A DNA stretch of 64,000 nt from Duncaniella muricolitica (GCA_025808375.1 CP061009.1:1116001-1180000); one strand, 5' to 3'; shown: positions 9,038 to 18,405, numbered from the stretch's first letter. Notes: a model not told the origin generated them from the sequence alone. Program-made: numbers and translations.

Positions 9038-10381
9038 ATGAAAACTATCAACGTCGACATTAAGGATGTCCTCTCGACCGTAAGCCGCGAGGATATCAAC
9101 AGCCTTGACGGCAAAGCTACTGAAGCTCTTGACAAGGTGCTCAACGGCACAGGAGCCGGCAATGATTTCCTCGGCTGGGTAAACCTTCCCACCGACACCA
9201 CCGAGGCTCTTCTTGACGACATCATCGCATGCGCCGACCAGCTTCGCGCTACCTGCGACACTGTGGTTGCCATCGGCATCGGCGGTAGCTATCTCGGAGC
9301 CAAGGCTGTAATCGAGGCTCTGAGCGACAGCTTCGCTGCATATCGTCCCGGTGTGCAGGGCGAGCCCAAAGTGCTCTTCGCTGGTCAGAATATCGGTGAG
9401 GACTATATGTATGAGCTCCAGGATTATCTCAAGGATAAGCGTTTCGGTATCATCGTAATTTCCAAGAGCGGCACCACTACCGAGCCCGCTATCGCATTCC
9501 GTCTGCTCAAGGAGCAGCTCGAGCGTCAGCTCGGAGTCGAGGAGGCCCGCAAGCGCATCGTTGCCATCACCGACGCCCAGCGCGGTGCTCTCCGCAGCCT
9601 CGCCACAGAGGAGGGTTACAAGACATTTGTGATTGCCGACAATGTAGGTGGCCGTTTCTCTGTGCTCACCCCCGTAGGTCTGCTTCCAATTGCTGTGGCC
9701 GGATATGACATCCGCGCGCTCATTGACGGCGCGGCCGAGATGGAGAAAGCCACATCAGAGGCCAACGACCAGAACCCCGCCTATCTCTATGCCGCTACCC
9801 GCAACGCGCTCTACAATGCCGGCAAGAAGGTGGAGATACTTGTCAACTACAATCCCAAGCTCCACTACTTCGGAGAATGGTGGAAGCAGCTCTACGGCGA
9901 GAGCGAGGGCAAGGACGGCAAGGGCATCTTCCCCGCAGCAGTCGACAACTCCACCGATCTTCACTCCATGGGCCAGTGGATACAGGAGGGCGAGCGCATT
10001 ATCTTCGAGACCGTTATCTCGGTGCTCGAGCAGAAGCATGAGAAGCTCATCCCCTCTGACGAGGCCAACCTTGACGGTCTTAACTATATCGCCGGCAAGC
10101 ATATCGACGAGGTCAACAAGATGGCCGAGCTCGGCACACGCATAGCCCACGTTGACGGCGGTGTGCCCAACATGCTCATCACTATCCCCGCTCTCCGCGA
10201 GAAATATCTCGGCCAGCTTATCTATTTCTTCGAGAAGGCTTGCGGCATCAGCGGATATATACTCGATGTCAATCCTTTCAATCAGCCTGGTGTCGAGGCC
10301 TACAAGCGCAACATGTTTGCCCTTCTCCAGAAGCCCGGCTATGAAAAAGAGACCGAAGCTATCCAGTCACGTCTGAAATAA
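9038..10381 (+). CDS. pgi: Glucose-6-phosphate isomerase
   Basis: Interconverts glucose 6-phosphate and fructose 6-phosphate. The 447-residue protein is of the short bacterial type, with an N-terminal SIS-like half containing IGIGGSYLGAKA and ISKSGTTTEPA (phosphate-binding Ser/Thr loop) and the C-terminal family region around NPFNQPGVEAYK. The ATG at 9038 (MKTINVDIKDV) is preferred; an in-frame upstream ATG would overlap gpsA and add a basic extension not seen in the family. Transcription ends at the large inverted repeat directly after the stop codon. Confidence 0.96.
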   Translation: MKTINVDIKDVLSTVSREDINSLDGKATEALDKVLNGTGAGNDFLGWVNLPTDTTEALLDDIIACADQLRATCDTVVAIGIGGSYLGAKAVIEALSDSFAAYRPGVQGEPKVLFAGQNIGEDYMYELQDYLKDKRFGIIVISKSGTTTEPAIAFRLLKEQLERQLGVEEARKRIVAITDAQRGALRSLATEEGYKTFVIADNVGGRFSVLTPVGLLPIAVAGYDIRALIDGAAEMEKATSEANDQNPAYLYAATRNALYNAGKKVEILVNYNPKLHYFGEWWKQLYGESEGKDGKGIFPAAVDNSTDLHSMGQWIQEGERIIFETVISVLEQKHEKLIPSDEANLDGLNYIAGKHIDEVNKMAELGTRIAHVDGGVPNMLITIPALREKYLGQLIYFFEKACGISGYILDVNPFNQPGVEAYKRNMFALLQKPGYEKETEAIQSRLK

Positions 10382-10485
10382 TCTAAAGGATATAAAAGGA
10401 CAAAAGATTCAATAGGAACAAAAGTTTATAACAATCTAAAAACTTTTGTTCCTATTGAATCTTTTGTCCTTTTATATCTTTAGAT
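10381..10485. repeat. Inverted repeat A (AAAAGGACAAAAG family), bidirectional terminator
   Basis: Arms at 10381-10427 and 10440-10485 are complementary over 46 positions with a single 1-nt bulge, around a 12-nt loop. It starts at the last base of the pgi stop codon and ends 7 nt before the convergent C10 peptidase gene, so it can end transcripts from both sides. It contains the word AAAAGGACAAAAG that recurs in the repeats at 18406, 23059 and 24864. Confidence 0.85.
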
Positions 10486-10491
10486 GTCTGT

Positions 10492-11844
10492 TTATTTTAT
10501 CCTCATCTTCACTGAGCGGCTGTCGGCGGTGATGATATAGACACCGGCAACAAGAGCGGGAGTGACTGGTGAGGCTTGTGTCAGTGTGGCGATATGCGAG
10601 CCGTTCATGTCATAGACATTTGCTTCATGAGTGGCCGAGGGGGCGAGTGCGAGCGTATTGCCTATGGTCAATACATCTATTGTGGTGTCTTTGTCCGTTA
10701 CAGTCTCAAGTCCGCTCATTTTAGAGACTGTAATATGGATTGCCGATTTGGCATCCTTGCGCAGCATTTTGACAGGAATCCACTCAGAGTCAGCCGATGT
10801 GCGATAGACTGGGACAGCTTCAAAAGTCCCTTCATACATAAAAGCCTCGGCCGGAACAGTGAATGACGGCAATGACACATAGCGGTTGTCGGGCAGAGAT
10901 AGTGTCTCGCCCTCGGCATAGGTGACATTGCCGGCGGCGTCGCTGAGCCTTAGTCCGAAAGTAACGGCGGGGGCGTTGCCTGTGAAGTTTTTTATATCGG
11001 TTTTGACTGTTAAAGATGAGTTTTTATCACCGAGTGTCACATAGCTTTCTGGAGAACTTACACCCTCCGAGCATACCATCCACGACTGCATCTGTCCGGG
11101 ACGGCCAAGAGGATAGAAAATCATGGCTGATTGTCCGTAGACATAGCTGCCGAGCGACGACATGTCATAATAGCCTCCTCCAGCTCCGAATCCCCAGTTG
11201 ACATGGGCCTTGCCGTTGGAGTCATAGCCGTCGATAACGAATGCGTGTCCGAGATAGTAGTCTGTATATCCTCCGTAGTATACAGGAAACCCGTCTGCAA
11301 TGGCATCAAACACGAGTTCTGTCCATGTCGCATCGTCAAAATATTCGCGGTCGGCCAATACCGATTCGGACGAATAGCTGAAATGGTCGACTGCGGCTCG
11401 GAACGCATCGTCTATAAACGCGCCGCTGTCGGGCGTGTATTCCGCATCGGCCGCTATACCGCAGTGATACATTATGGTGGCTACAGCCTCGGCTTGAGCC
11501 TGTGTGTACTCGCCGCGGTAATTGTCGAGCATTTCCTCCCAGCGATAGGTAGTGGCTCCGAAATCGGCTGTAAGTGTTGCCGATAGCTGGCCGTAGCTCC
11601 ATTTGAGTGACTTCGAGCCCACACCTTTGGCCGGATATTTGTGATAACGCATTATCTGGGCCATGGCTGTGGCTACACAGCTCGTCTTGCATCGTTTGCC
11701 TGCGGCATATTCGGGACACAGGTCATTATAGGGTGACGTCTGGCCCCACTCTGTGGTGAGAAGCGGTGTCACCGATGCGGGACGGGTGGCTGTCATTGAG
11801 AGAGCTGTGAGTAGTGAGCCGATGAGAAAGATATGCTTTTTCAT
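10492..11844 (-). CDS. C10 (streptopain-type) cysteine peptidase, secreted
   Basis: A 450-residue secreted thiol protease. After a signal peptide (about residues 1-19) the mature-domain start appears almost at once: PLLTTEWGQTSPYNDLCP. The catalytic Cys lies in KTSCVATAMAQIMRYHKYP (about residue 56). The catalytic His is in LGHAFVIDGYD, followed by the family word HVNWGFG. C10 enzymes usually have a long inhibitory propeptide between the signal and the catalytic domain, which is missing here. The C-terminal third has beta-sandwich character and ends with a tail (VAGVYIITADSRSVKMRIK) like Bacteroidota sorting or surface-anchoring modules. It is the last gene of a minus-strand run, 10 nt after the DUF486 gene. 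Confidence 0.88.
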   Translation of the reverse strand: MKKHIFLIGSLLTALSMTATRPASVTPLLTTEWGQTSPYNDLCPEYAAGKRCKTSCVATAMAQIMRYHKYPAKGVGSKSLKWSYGQLSATLTADFGATTYRWEEMLDNYRGEYTQAQAEAVATIMYHCGIAADAEYTPDSGAFIDDAFRAAVDHFSYSSESVLADREYFDDATWTELVFDAIADGFPVYYGGYTDYYLGHAFVIDGYDSNGKAHVNWGFGAGGGYYDMSSLGSYVYGQSAMIFYPLGRPGQMQSWMVCSEGVSSPESYVTLGDKNSSLTVKTDIKNFTGNAPAVTFGLRLSDAAGNVTYAEGETLSLPDNRYVSLPSFTVPAEAFMYEGTFEAVPVYRTSADSEWIPVKMLRKDAKSAIHITVSKMSGLETVTDKDTTIDVLTIGNTLALAPSATHEANVYDMNGSHIATLTQASPVTPALVAGVYIITADSRSVKMRIK

Positions 11845-11854
11845 ATGTGGGGTG

Positions 11855-12229
11855 TCAACTGTCCATAAATACGAGGTAGACCGCGATTATAAGGAGGCAG
11901 AAGGCCAGGAAATGGTTCCAGTGAAGGGCTTCGCCGCGAAAAAACAGTATTGTGAATACTGTGAATATCATCAGTGAGATTACCTCTTGTATCACTTTGA
12001 GTTGCAGCAGCGAGAATGCTCCGCCGTTTTCGTGGAATCCGTAGCGGTTGGCCGGCACCATGAAGCAGTATTCCAACAGAGCTATGCCCCATGACAGCAA
12101 TATTACTGTTATGAGTGGCGTAGCCGAGGTTATGACCTTCATCTGCTGGAGTTTGAGCTGGCCATACCATGCAAATGTCATGAATATGTTGGACACGACG
12201 AGGAGTCCTACAGTAAGCCATCCGTTCAT
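11855..12229 (-). CDS. DUF486 family membrane protein (DMT superfamily)
   Basis: A 124-residue inner-membrane protein with four hydrophobic helices, resembling small multidrug-resistance folds. The family words are present: NIFMTFAWYGQLK, WGIALLEYCFMVPANR and the C-terminal HWNHFLAFCLLI segment. The function of DUF486 proteins is not established. It sits 14 nt after the nucleotidase gene and 10 nt before the C10 peptidase gene, and is probably cotranscribed. Confidence 0.9.
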   Translation of the reverse strand: MNGWLTVGLLVVSNIFMTFAWYGQLKLQQMKVITSATPLITVILLSWGIALLEYCFMVPANRYGFHENGGAFSLLQLKVIQEVISLMIFTVFTILFFRGEALHWNHFLAFCLLIIAVYLVFMDS

Positions 12230-12243
12230 TGTTTTTTAGTTTT

Positions 12244-13776
12244 TCAGAATGATGTCATGCGTGGGGTGTCGTCGGGATTGGCGAGGATAGCGTCGAGATG
12301 GCCGGCCTCGATGTAGCCGATGAGAGCTTCATAGAGTATCTCTTTGCTTTTGGCGAGGGTTACGGCGCGTTTGAGCGGAGTCATATAGTCGTTTCCGGCG
12401 GCAAGATAGTCGATGGTAGCGAGACGGTAATGTCGGGCCGGATCAATGGGGCGTCCGTCGATGGTGACACTGTTGATCTTGTGGGTCGACGGGTCATAAA
12501 GCACCTTTACGTTTGAACTCACGCCCTGGCCCTCCTGACCCGACATGATGCCGATGTTTTCGAGCAGGTCCGAGCCGAGAATATCGAGCACCACGATACG
12601 GTTTTCAAACGGAGCTATGTCGATGATTTCACCTTTGGTCACCGGACCGGGAGTGATGGAGTTGCGTATGCCCCCCTTGTTCATGATAGAGAGGTCTACA
12701 GGTTTGCCGCAAATCTCAGCACCGCGCATGCGCACAAAGTCGCTGAACAGGTTGAGCATGCGGGTCGATGCGCGTTCAAACTCGTTGGGGCTCTCGCCTA
12801 TCCGATAGGCGCGCAGCGAGTCGACTTTCACGCGATAGGGGTCGATGAGTGCGGCAAAGCGCGTGTCGATGCGCGAGTCCAGACGGTTGTCTACCTTGAT
12901 CAGTCGGGGTGATACGGTCTTGGTGGCAAGATTGATGTCGAGCTCACCCACAGCCGATCCGCGCGAGCCGGTCTGGACCACAGTCACCGTGTCGCCCTCG
13001 AGATTGGCTATGCGCCATTGCGGCGACGCAGGGTCGGAGGGGTCGATGGCCGTGTGGGAGTGGCCTCCTATGATGATGTCAATATCCTTGCTGCCTTTGG
13101 CGATGTCGGTGTCCGACACTCCCTGTGTGACGTCATACCCGAGGTGGCTGACGGCTATCACCATCTCGGCACCCTCCTTGCGCAGTTGTGCGGCGGCCTC
13201 GTTGGCTTTCTCGAGAGCGTCGAGATACTTCACTCCTGTGCAGTTTTCCTCAGCTATGATGCCGGTAGGGTTGAGGTTGAGACCGATAAATCCAATTTTA
13301 TGACCCGATACTTCTTTCATTACCGTCGACACAAAAAGGTCTTCGAGCGCGGTGCCCGAGAGGTCATAGTTGGTGCTGAGACGGGTACTGTTGACCTGCG
13401 ACCACTCCTTGGCGAGTCCGTCCATGCCGCGGTCAAACTCGTGGTTGCCGAGTATGCGTATGTCATAGCCCATCTCATTCATAAGAGCGCGTTCGACCTC
13501 GCCGCCGAATATGGTGAAATATAGCGAGCCCTGCACGGCGTCACCGGCATCGACAAGCATCACATTGGCATGCTCGGCTCTAACGCTGTCGATTATGACC
13601 TTGCGTCGGGCTATGCCGCCGTTGTCGCGCAGGTCGGGGTCGATGGACGAGTGGGTGTCGTTGGTGTGGAGTATCACCAGGTGGTCCGAATCGGTGTTTT
13701 GATTGCTGTTGCACGCGCTTGACAGTCCAAGGCATGCCACAACGGCACCTGCTATCAGAAATCTATCGAGTTTCAT
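12244..13776 (-). CDS. UshA-like 5'-nucleotidase / metallophosphatase lipoprotein
   Basis: A 510-residue exported nucleotidase that removes phosphate from nucleotides in the periplasm or at the cell surface. A signal peptide ends at a lipobox-like SSAC (Cys about residue 22). The metallophosphatase domain has HTNDTHSSI, DAGDAVQGS, GNHEFD and GGHSH (about residues 36-245). The C-terminal 5'-nucleotidase domain (about 320-490) has SIMNKGGIRNSI and the aromatic NDYM substrate motif. Both domains are in one chain. It begins 7 nt after queE. Confidence 0.92.
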   Translation of the reverse strand: MKLDRFLIAGAVVACLGLSSACNSNQNTDSDHLVILHTNDTHSSIDPDLRDNGGIARRKVIIDSVRAEHANVMLVDAGDAVQGSLYFTIFGGEVERALMNEMGYDIRILGNHEFDRGMDGLAKEWSQVNSTRLSTNYDLSGTALEDLFVSTVMKEVSGHKIGFIGLNLNPTGIIAEENCTGVKYLDALEKANEAAAQLRKEGAEMVIAVSHLGYDVTQGVSDTDIAKGSKDIDIIIGGHSHTAIDPSDPASPQWRIANLEGDTVTVVQTGSRGSAVGELDINLATKTVSPRLIKVDNRLDSRIDTRFAALIDPYRVKVDSLRAYRIGESPNEFERASTRMLNLFSDFVRMRGAEICGKPVDLSIMNKGGIRNSITPGPVTKGEIIDIAPFENRIVVLDILGSDLLENIGIMSGQEGQGVSSNVKVLYDPSTHKINSVTIDGRPIDPARHYRLATIDYLAAGNDYMTPLKRAVTLAKSKEILYEALIGYIEAGHLDAILANPDDTPRMTSF

Positions 13777-13783
13777 TGTGAGA

Positions 13784-14347
13784 TTACTGTATGTTGATTA
13801 GTTTATGTGTCTGGAGCGATAGACGCCAGTGTGGATTGTCGAGTATATAGGCTATGGTGTCGGCTATGTTGCTGCCTCCTTCATAGTCGGGCGATGAGCA
13901 GGGCTGTAGAAAGTAGTGCATGGCCGCGTGGGAGTTGGCTATCTCCTCGACATCCTGCCCGGTGTAGACCACTTTGAGCTCGTCGATGCGCTTGAGTCGC
14001 ACCGTGCCACCCTCTTTGGGGGAGCATGTCACCCAGTCGACATCCTCGGGCAGAGGATTGGTGCCGTTGGTCTCCACCTGTATGAAAAATCCGGCGTTGT
14101 GGAGTATCTCCACCAGCGAGTCGGTGAGCTGGAGCGACGGTTCGCCGCCGGTGATGACTATGTGGCGCGAGGGGAAACGCAGCACGCGTTCGAGTATCTC
14201 GCCCTCGGCCATCTCGGTGCCCGCGAAGTGATCCGTGTCACAGAATCCGCAACGGAGATTGCATCCGCTCAGGCGCAGAAACACCGCAGGGGTGCCCGTA
14301 TGGAAACCCTCGCCCTGAAGTGAATAGAATAGTTCGTTGACTTTCAT
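13784..14347 (-). CDS. queE: 7-carboxy-7-deazaguanine synthase
   Basis: A radical SAM enzyme that turns 6-carboxytetrahydropterin into 7-carboxy-7-deazaguanine in queuosine synthesis. The Fe-S motif is CNLRCGFC (about residues 29-36). The N-terminus (VNELFYSLQGEGFHTG) and VITGGEPSLQ are classic for QueE. Its start overlaps the queD stop (TGATG), a sign of coupled translation. The 187-residue length is typical. queC is not in the window. Confidence 0.95.
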   Translation of the reverse strand: MKVNELFYSLQGEGFHTGTPAVFLRLSGCNLRCGFCDTDHFAGTEMAEGEILERVLRFPSRHIVITGGEPSLQLTDSLVEILHNAGFFIQVETNGTNPLPEDVDWVTCSPKEGGTVRLKRIDELKVVYTGQDVEEIANSHAAMHYFLQPCSSPDYEGGSNIADTIAYILDNPHWRLSLQTHKLINIQ

Positions 14348-14682
14348 CAGTCCTCTTTTACATATGAAGCTATATTGCCTTCGCTCTCTTTTACGTCCAC
14401 GCGCCAGCAGGTGTCAATCTGGTCGCATATCCAGCGGGCGATGTTTTCGGCTGTGGGGTTAAAGGGGAGTAGCTCGTTGAAATTTCCGTGGTCGAGATAG
14501 CCTGTGATACGTTCCTTGATATGTGAGAAATCGGCCACCATGCCGTCGGCATTAAGCTCGCGCGACTTACAGTGGACAGTCACAATCCAGTTGTGTCCGT
14601 GCAGATTGCTGCACTTGCTCTGATATGACAATTTGAGGCGGTGACATCCGGCCACCTCGAAGGTTTTGGTTATATAGTACAT
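14347..14682 (-). CDS. queD: 6-carboxytetrahydropterin synthase
   Basis: A zinc enzyme that makes 6-carboxytetrahydropterin from dihydroneopterin triphosphate, the step before QueE. Metal-binding histidines are in GCHRLKLSY and NLHGHNW (about residues 13-33). The catalytic Cys lies between them in SKCSNLHGH. The length of 111 residues is slightly short but complete. It is translationally coupled to queE. A purine-rich repeat with a hairpin separates it from the cca locus upstream. Confidence 0.94.
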   Translation of the reverse strand: MYYITKTFEVAGCHRLKLSYQSKCSNLHGHNWIVTVHCKSRELNADGMVADFSHIKERITGYLDHGNFNELLPFNPTAENIARWICDQIDTCWRVDVKESEGNIASYVKED

Positions 14683-14723
14683 TTTTTCTTATGGTAGAGA
14701 GAGTTAAAGGAGTTAAAAGAGTT

Positions 14724-14752
14724 AAGATAATACTTACATGAGCTATTATCTT
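14724..14752 (-). terminator. Hairpin with purine-rich repeat between cca and queD
   Basis: AAGATAATA (14724-14732) and TATTATCTT (14744-14752) are perfectly complementary around an 11-nt loop. The flank at 14698-14724 is a run of GAGTTAAAGGAGTTAAAAGAGTT. The same GTTAAAAGAGTT word frames the four-helix-bundle gene at 49430-49926, so this is a second member of that repeat family. Confidence 0.5.
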
Positions 14753-14754
14753 GA

Positions 14755-16222
14755 CTATTTCGACTTGTTACTTTCTAAACTTGTGGTAACGACCGGGGTG
14801 AGCCCTTGTTCGGCGGCGATTTTGTACATAAGCTCGATGGCCGCCTCGCGGTCGTTAGGAGCGATGATGCCATCGAGTATCGCGTTTTTGATAGTGCTCT
14901 TGATGACACCGATTACGGGGCCGCCGGTTATGCCGAATATCTGCATTATTTCATTGCCGTCCACCGGAGGCTGGAGATTGCGTATCTCGTCGCGCACATT
15001 GAGGTCGGCTATCTTCTCGCGCACCAGGGCAAAGTTGTTGAGCAGACGCTTCACCTTCTCGCGGTTTTTCGACGTGATGTCGGCCTCGCAGAGTGTCATG
15101 AGGTCCTCCAGATCCTCGCCGGCGTCGTTGATGAGACGTCTCACGGCCGAGTCGGTCACCTCGTCCTCCACCAGTGCTATGGGACGCATGTGCAGCTCCA
15201 CGAGTTTTGCAACATATTTCATCTTCTGGTCCTGCGGCAGACGCATGTGGCGGAATATGCGCGGCACCATCTTGGAGCCTACAAAATTATGGTTGTGGAA
15301 AGTCCATCCTATCTTGTCGTCCCAACGCTTGGTGACGGGCTTGGCTATGTCGTGCATCAGTGCGCCCCAGCGCAGCCACACATTGTCGCTCTTTACAGCC
15401 ACGTTGTCGAGCACCTCGAGGGTGTGGCTGAAATTGTCCTTGTGTCCGCGTCCTTTCACGGTGTCGACCCCCTTCATGGCTGCGAGTTCGGGAAATATGA
15501 GTTGCAGCAGTCCGCTGTCGAGCAGCAGTTGCCAGCCTGTCGAGGGGCGGGACGACTTCATGATTTTCATCAGCTCGTCCACAATGCGCTCGCGCGAGAT
15601 GATGCGTATGCGCTCGGCGTTGCGGCGTATGGCCTCGAAAGTCTCGGGAAATATCTCAAACTGCAGTTGTGTGGCAAACCGTATGGCCCTCATCATGCGC
15701 AGCGGGTCGTCGCTGAATGTTATGTCAGGGTCGAGCGGAGTGCGCAGCAGGCGGGCCCGCATGTCGTCGAGTCCGCCGAAGAGGTCTCATGAGCTGCCCG
15801 AAGCCCTCGCGGTTGACCCGCAGGGCCAGGGCGTTGACTGTGAAGTCGCGGCGTGAGAGGTCTTCCTCGAGAGTGCCGTCCTCCACTATGGGTTTGCGCG
15901 AGTCGCGCTGATATGATTCCTTGCGTGCGCCCACAAACTCCAACTCCATGTCTTTGCGCTTGACCTGGGCCGTGCCGAAGTTGCGAAACACCGTCAGGTG
16001 GGTGCCTCGGCCGAGGCGTCGTGCCACGACTTCGGCGAGCTCAATGCCGCTGCCGACGGTCACAAAGTCTATGTCCTTGGAGGGGCGTTCGAGAAAGAGG
16101 TCGCGCACACAGCCTCCGACGGCATAACAAGGCCGTCCGATTGAGTCGGCGGCCTCGCCTATGGAGTGGAACAGCGGGGTGTCTATTTTTGTGAGTACTT
16201 TATCTAACTGGTTTACTATCAT
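14755..16222 (-). pseudogene. cca: CCA tRNA nucleotidyltransferase, interrupted by a one-base frameshift
   Basis: The enzyme adds or repairs the 3'-CCA of tRNAs. The N-terminal part (from 16222) has GGCVRDLFLERPSKDIDFV with the GG and DxD motifs of the nucleotidyltransferase head and RRDFTVNALAL. The second frame continues without a gap: DLFGGLDDMRARLLRTPLDP, DPLRMMRAIRFA and an HD domain (WGALMHDIAKP). One extra base near 15785-15788 (CTCATGAGACCTC on the coding strand) moves the frame; removing it would restore one protein of about 488 residues. All other motifs look intact, so the change is recent, a sequencing error, or recoded in the cell. The tRNA-Glu in this window does not encode CCA, so the activity should be needed. 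Confidence 0.85.
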
Positions 16223-16237
16223 GGGTCTGTTGCTCTG

Positions 16238-17425
16238 TCAGTCGAGAGGTAGTATCTCCTCGGGGGCGGTCGTGATGCACTCCACGTGGTCGGCGTGCAC
16301 TATATAGGTATTCTCGATGCCTACAGCTCCCGTGTGGGGTATTACAAACTTAGGTTCGAGAGCTATCACGTTATGTTCCTGCAATATGTCGCGGCTGCGC
16401 GGGGCTATGACCGGCAGTTCGTTGATCTCTATGCCCACGCCGTGGCCTATGAAGCCGGCGTGCTGGCGGTGGCCCATGTAATAGGGCTTGAGTCCGGCGG
16501 CCTCGACTATCTCGTCGGCTTTGTTCCACAGGCTTTTGGCCTCGGTCCCGGGACGCATCATGTCGCAGAGCGCGCGATGTATGTCGATGGAGCACTGATG
16601 GGCGCGCTTGGCGAGCGGGTCGATGTCGCCGAGCGCGAACACTCGTGTCATGTCGGTCATATATCCGTTATAGTTGCCGTTGATGTCGACCATCACGGTG
16701 GTGCCCGGCTTGATGAGAGTGCCGTTGGCACCTACAGGGAGCGAAGGATCCATGCCGGCACCGCCCATGGCGAAGTCATAAGGCGACGGGGCGTCGGCGT
16801 TGTCGCCGGCGAGTATATTGCCCATATACAGCTCCATGGAGTCGCCGCTGATGCGGAATTGTCCCAGACATCCCTGCATGCGGCTCATGTGCTCTATGGC
16901 CACCTGAAGGTCATAGTCGCTCATGCCCTCCTGAAAGAGTCCGGGTATGCGTTTGTACACGCGTGTCTGTTTCGCTCCCGACTCGCGCAGCATCCTCAGA
17001 GCCATGGGGGGCTTGACAGCTCTGACATCGCGCATGACGGCCGAGGCGTTTTTCAGTTCAGAGCCGGGAAACAGCTTCACCAGACGTGTGACGGTGGAGT
17101 AGGGGAGCACGTCGAGCTCGATGCCTATCGAGGCGGGCGCGCTCATGCCTATCGAGCCTGTAATATCCTCGGGTTTGCGTATATACACTATGCCGTCGCC
17201 CTCCAGCTCCACCGGACGGCGTATGAAAAACACCGGCATCCCTTTGAGCGGAACGTAGGCATATCCGGCATAGACACGGCCGGTGAGATAATAGATGTTG
17301 GCGTTGTCGCTGAGCAGAATGGCCTCCACCGAGGCTGAGGCCATTCTGTTGCGTATATGGTCGAGACGCAGGTTGTACTCGTCTTCGGGCCAGAGTATCA
17401 GGCGTGATTCCTGGATATTTTTCAT
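16238..17425 (-). CDS. M24 family aminopeptidase P-like metallopeptidase
   Basis: A cytoplasmic peptidase of the creatinase/Xaa-Pro family. The N-terminal creatinase-like domain (about residues 1-155) is followed by the pita-bread fold. Metal ligands are visible in VDINGNY (Asp), MTDMTRVF (Asp), HGVGIEINELP (His), ALEPKF (Glu) and GIENTY (Glu). The length of 395 residues is typical of the short type. The start at MKNIQESRLILW avoids an 11-nt overlap with the META gene that a start at 17449 would create; either is possible. It lies 15 nt before the cca locus. Confidence 0.88.
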   Translation of the reverse strand: MKNIQESRLILWPEDEYNLRLDHIRNRMASASVEAILLSDNANIYYLTGRVYAGYAYVPLKGMPVFFIRRPVELEGDGIVYIRKPEDITGSIGMSAPASIGIELDVLPYSTVTRLVKLFPGSELKNASAVMRDVRAVKPPMALRMLRESGAKQTRVYKRIPGLFQEGMSDYDLQVAIEHMSRMQGCLGQFRISGDSMELYMGNILAGDNADAPSPYDFAMGGAGMDPSLPVGANGTLIKPGTTVMVDINGNYNGYMTDMTRVFALGDIDPLAKRAHQCSIDIHRALCDMMRPGTEAKSLWNKADEIVEAAGLKPYYMGHRQHAGFIGHGVGIEINELPVIAPRSRDILQEHNVIALEPKFVIPHTGAVGIENTYIVHADHVECITTAPEEILPLD

Positions 17426-17438
17426 TGTGCGGGTCGGA

Positions 17439-18320
17439 TTATTCGTCAATGTCAGCTATTTCGGCAGCCGAGAGTCGTTTGAGCGAGATAATGGTCTGGC
17501 CTGCGGCGTTTTTGAGCAGAGCGGTGTCGGGTGTGGAGCCTTTGGTGGCGTTGTCAACGCTCTCGAGGGCGAGCAGAAATGCCTGTTCGGTCGCGATGTC
17601 GGGACACATCATGCGCGAGGTGGCAAGGTTTTTGAACTCTATGCCGTTGCCTTTGTCGAGATTGACGATGATATCGCCGTTGAGCACGTTACATCCGGCG
17701 TTGCCATGGATCTTGTGCTCGTCCACGTCGATGACGATTCTGACGTTGGCCGAAATGGCGGCTCCCTCGATTTCAGTCACGCGCCATGCTCCGTTGAGAA
17801 ACGCGAGGTTATGACGACGCAGCTTCATGAGTGGTGTGGATGTCGATGACAGCAGCACCATATTGGAGGGGTCGGTAAACTGATATGACTCGGCCTGGTT
17901 GAGTGCCTGGTTGACGGCATATTCATAGGGGGCGTTGTCACATGCTTTCATTGTCGAGATAAGTTCGCCTGCGGGCACTATCTTCGAGCCTTTGATGTTC
18001 CAGGCTCCGTTGAGATAGTTGCAGCCGTTATATCCGATGACGCTGACCATTCCCGGAGTGGCTTCGTTGATGGTAAATGTGAGTTTGGGATGGTTTTCGC
18101 CGTTGACCACTACGTTTTCGCCATTGACTTCTACGATTGACCATTCGCCGTCAAATGTCTTGAGTATATCGCTTATGGGTGTGACCTCTACGGCCTCGAC
18201 CTTGGTGGCGGGGACGCTGTCGGGGGTCTTGTCGGCCTTGGAGGAGTTGCGGAGCGAGCCGCAGCCGGTGGTTGTGAGTGCCATAATAGCTAACGCGGGT
18301 ATAAAATGTGTCAGTTTCAT
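17439..18320 (-). CDS. Lipoprotein with two META (HslJ-like) domains
   Basis: A 293-residue lipoprotein (lipobox TTGC, Cys about residue 20). Two tandem META/DUF306 repeats are visible: each has a GxWxVxEI(N/E)G opening, at about residues 57 and 178, and a conserved G(N/C)N(Y/V)LNG segment (YNGCNYLNG and NAGCNVLNG). Both repeats also carry a central TxMxC word (STMKAC, TSRMMC). HslJ-type domains are linked to stress or antibiotic tolerance in other bacteria, but the role here is unknown. It heads the minus-strand run ending with the C10 peptidase. Confidence 0.88.
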   Translation of the reverse strand: MKLTHFIPALAIMALTTTGCGSLRNSSKADKTPDSVPATKVEAVEVTPISDILKTFDGEWSIVEVNGENVVVNGENHPKLTFTINEATPGMVSVIGYNGCNYLNGAWNIKGSKIVPAGELISTMKACDNAPYEYAVNQALNQAESYQFTDPSNMVLLSSTSTPLMKLRRHNLAFLNGAWRVTEIEGAAISANVRIVIDVDEHKIHGNAGCNVLNGDIIVNLDKGNGIEFKNLATSRMMCPDIATEQAFLLALESVDNATKGSTPDTALLKNAAGQTIISLKRLSAAEIADIDE

Positions 18321-18386
18321 AATTTTCGTTTATATGATGATTATAGAATTATAACGTCCCCGGAGGGCGTTTGTGCATATAATCTG

Positions 18387-18394
18387 CAAAATTA
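18387..18394 (-). promoter_or_regulatory. -7 box upstream of the META lipoprotein gene
   Basis: Minus-strand TAATTTTG matches TAnnTTTG and would give a leader of about 60 nt. The best -33 candidate (TTTG, 18419-18422) is 24 nt away and lies inside repeat B, so the promoter call is tentative. Confidence 0.4.
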
Positions 18395-18405
18395 CTCAAA
18401 AAAGA

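Noticed and set aside
14340..14760. PreQ1 riboswitch upstream of queD
   Set aside because: The gap before queD has only a purine-rich repeat and a short AT hairpin; no preQ1 aptamer core was recognised.
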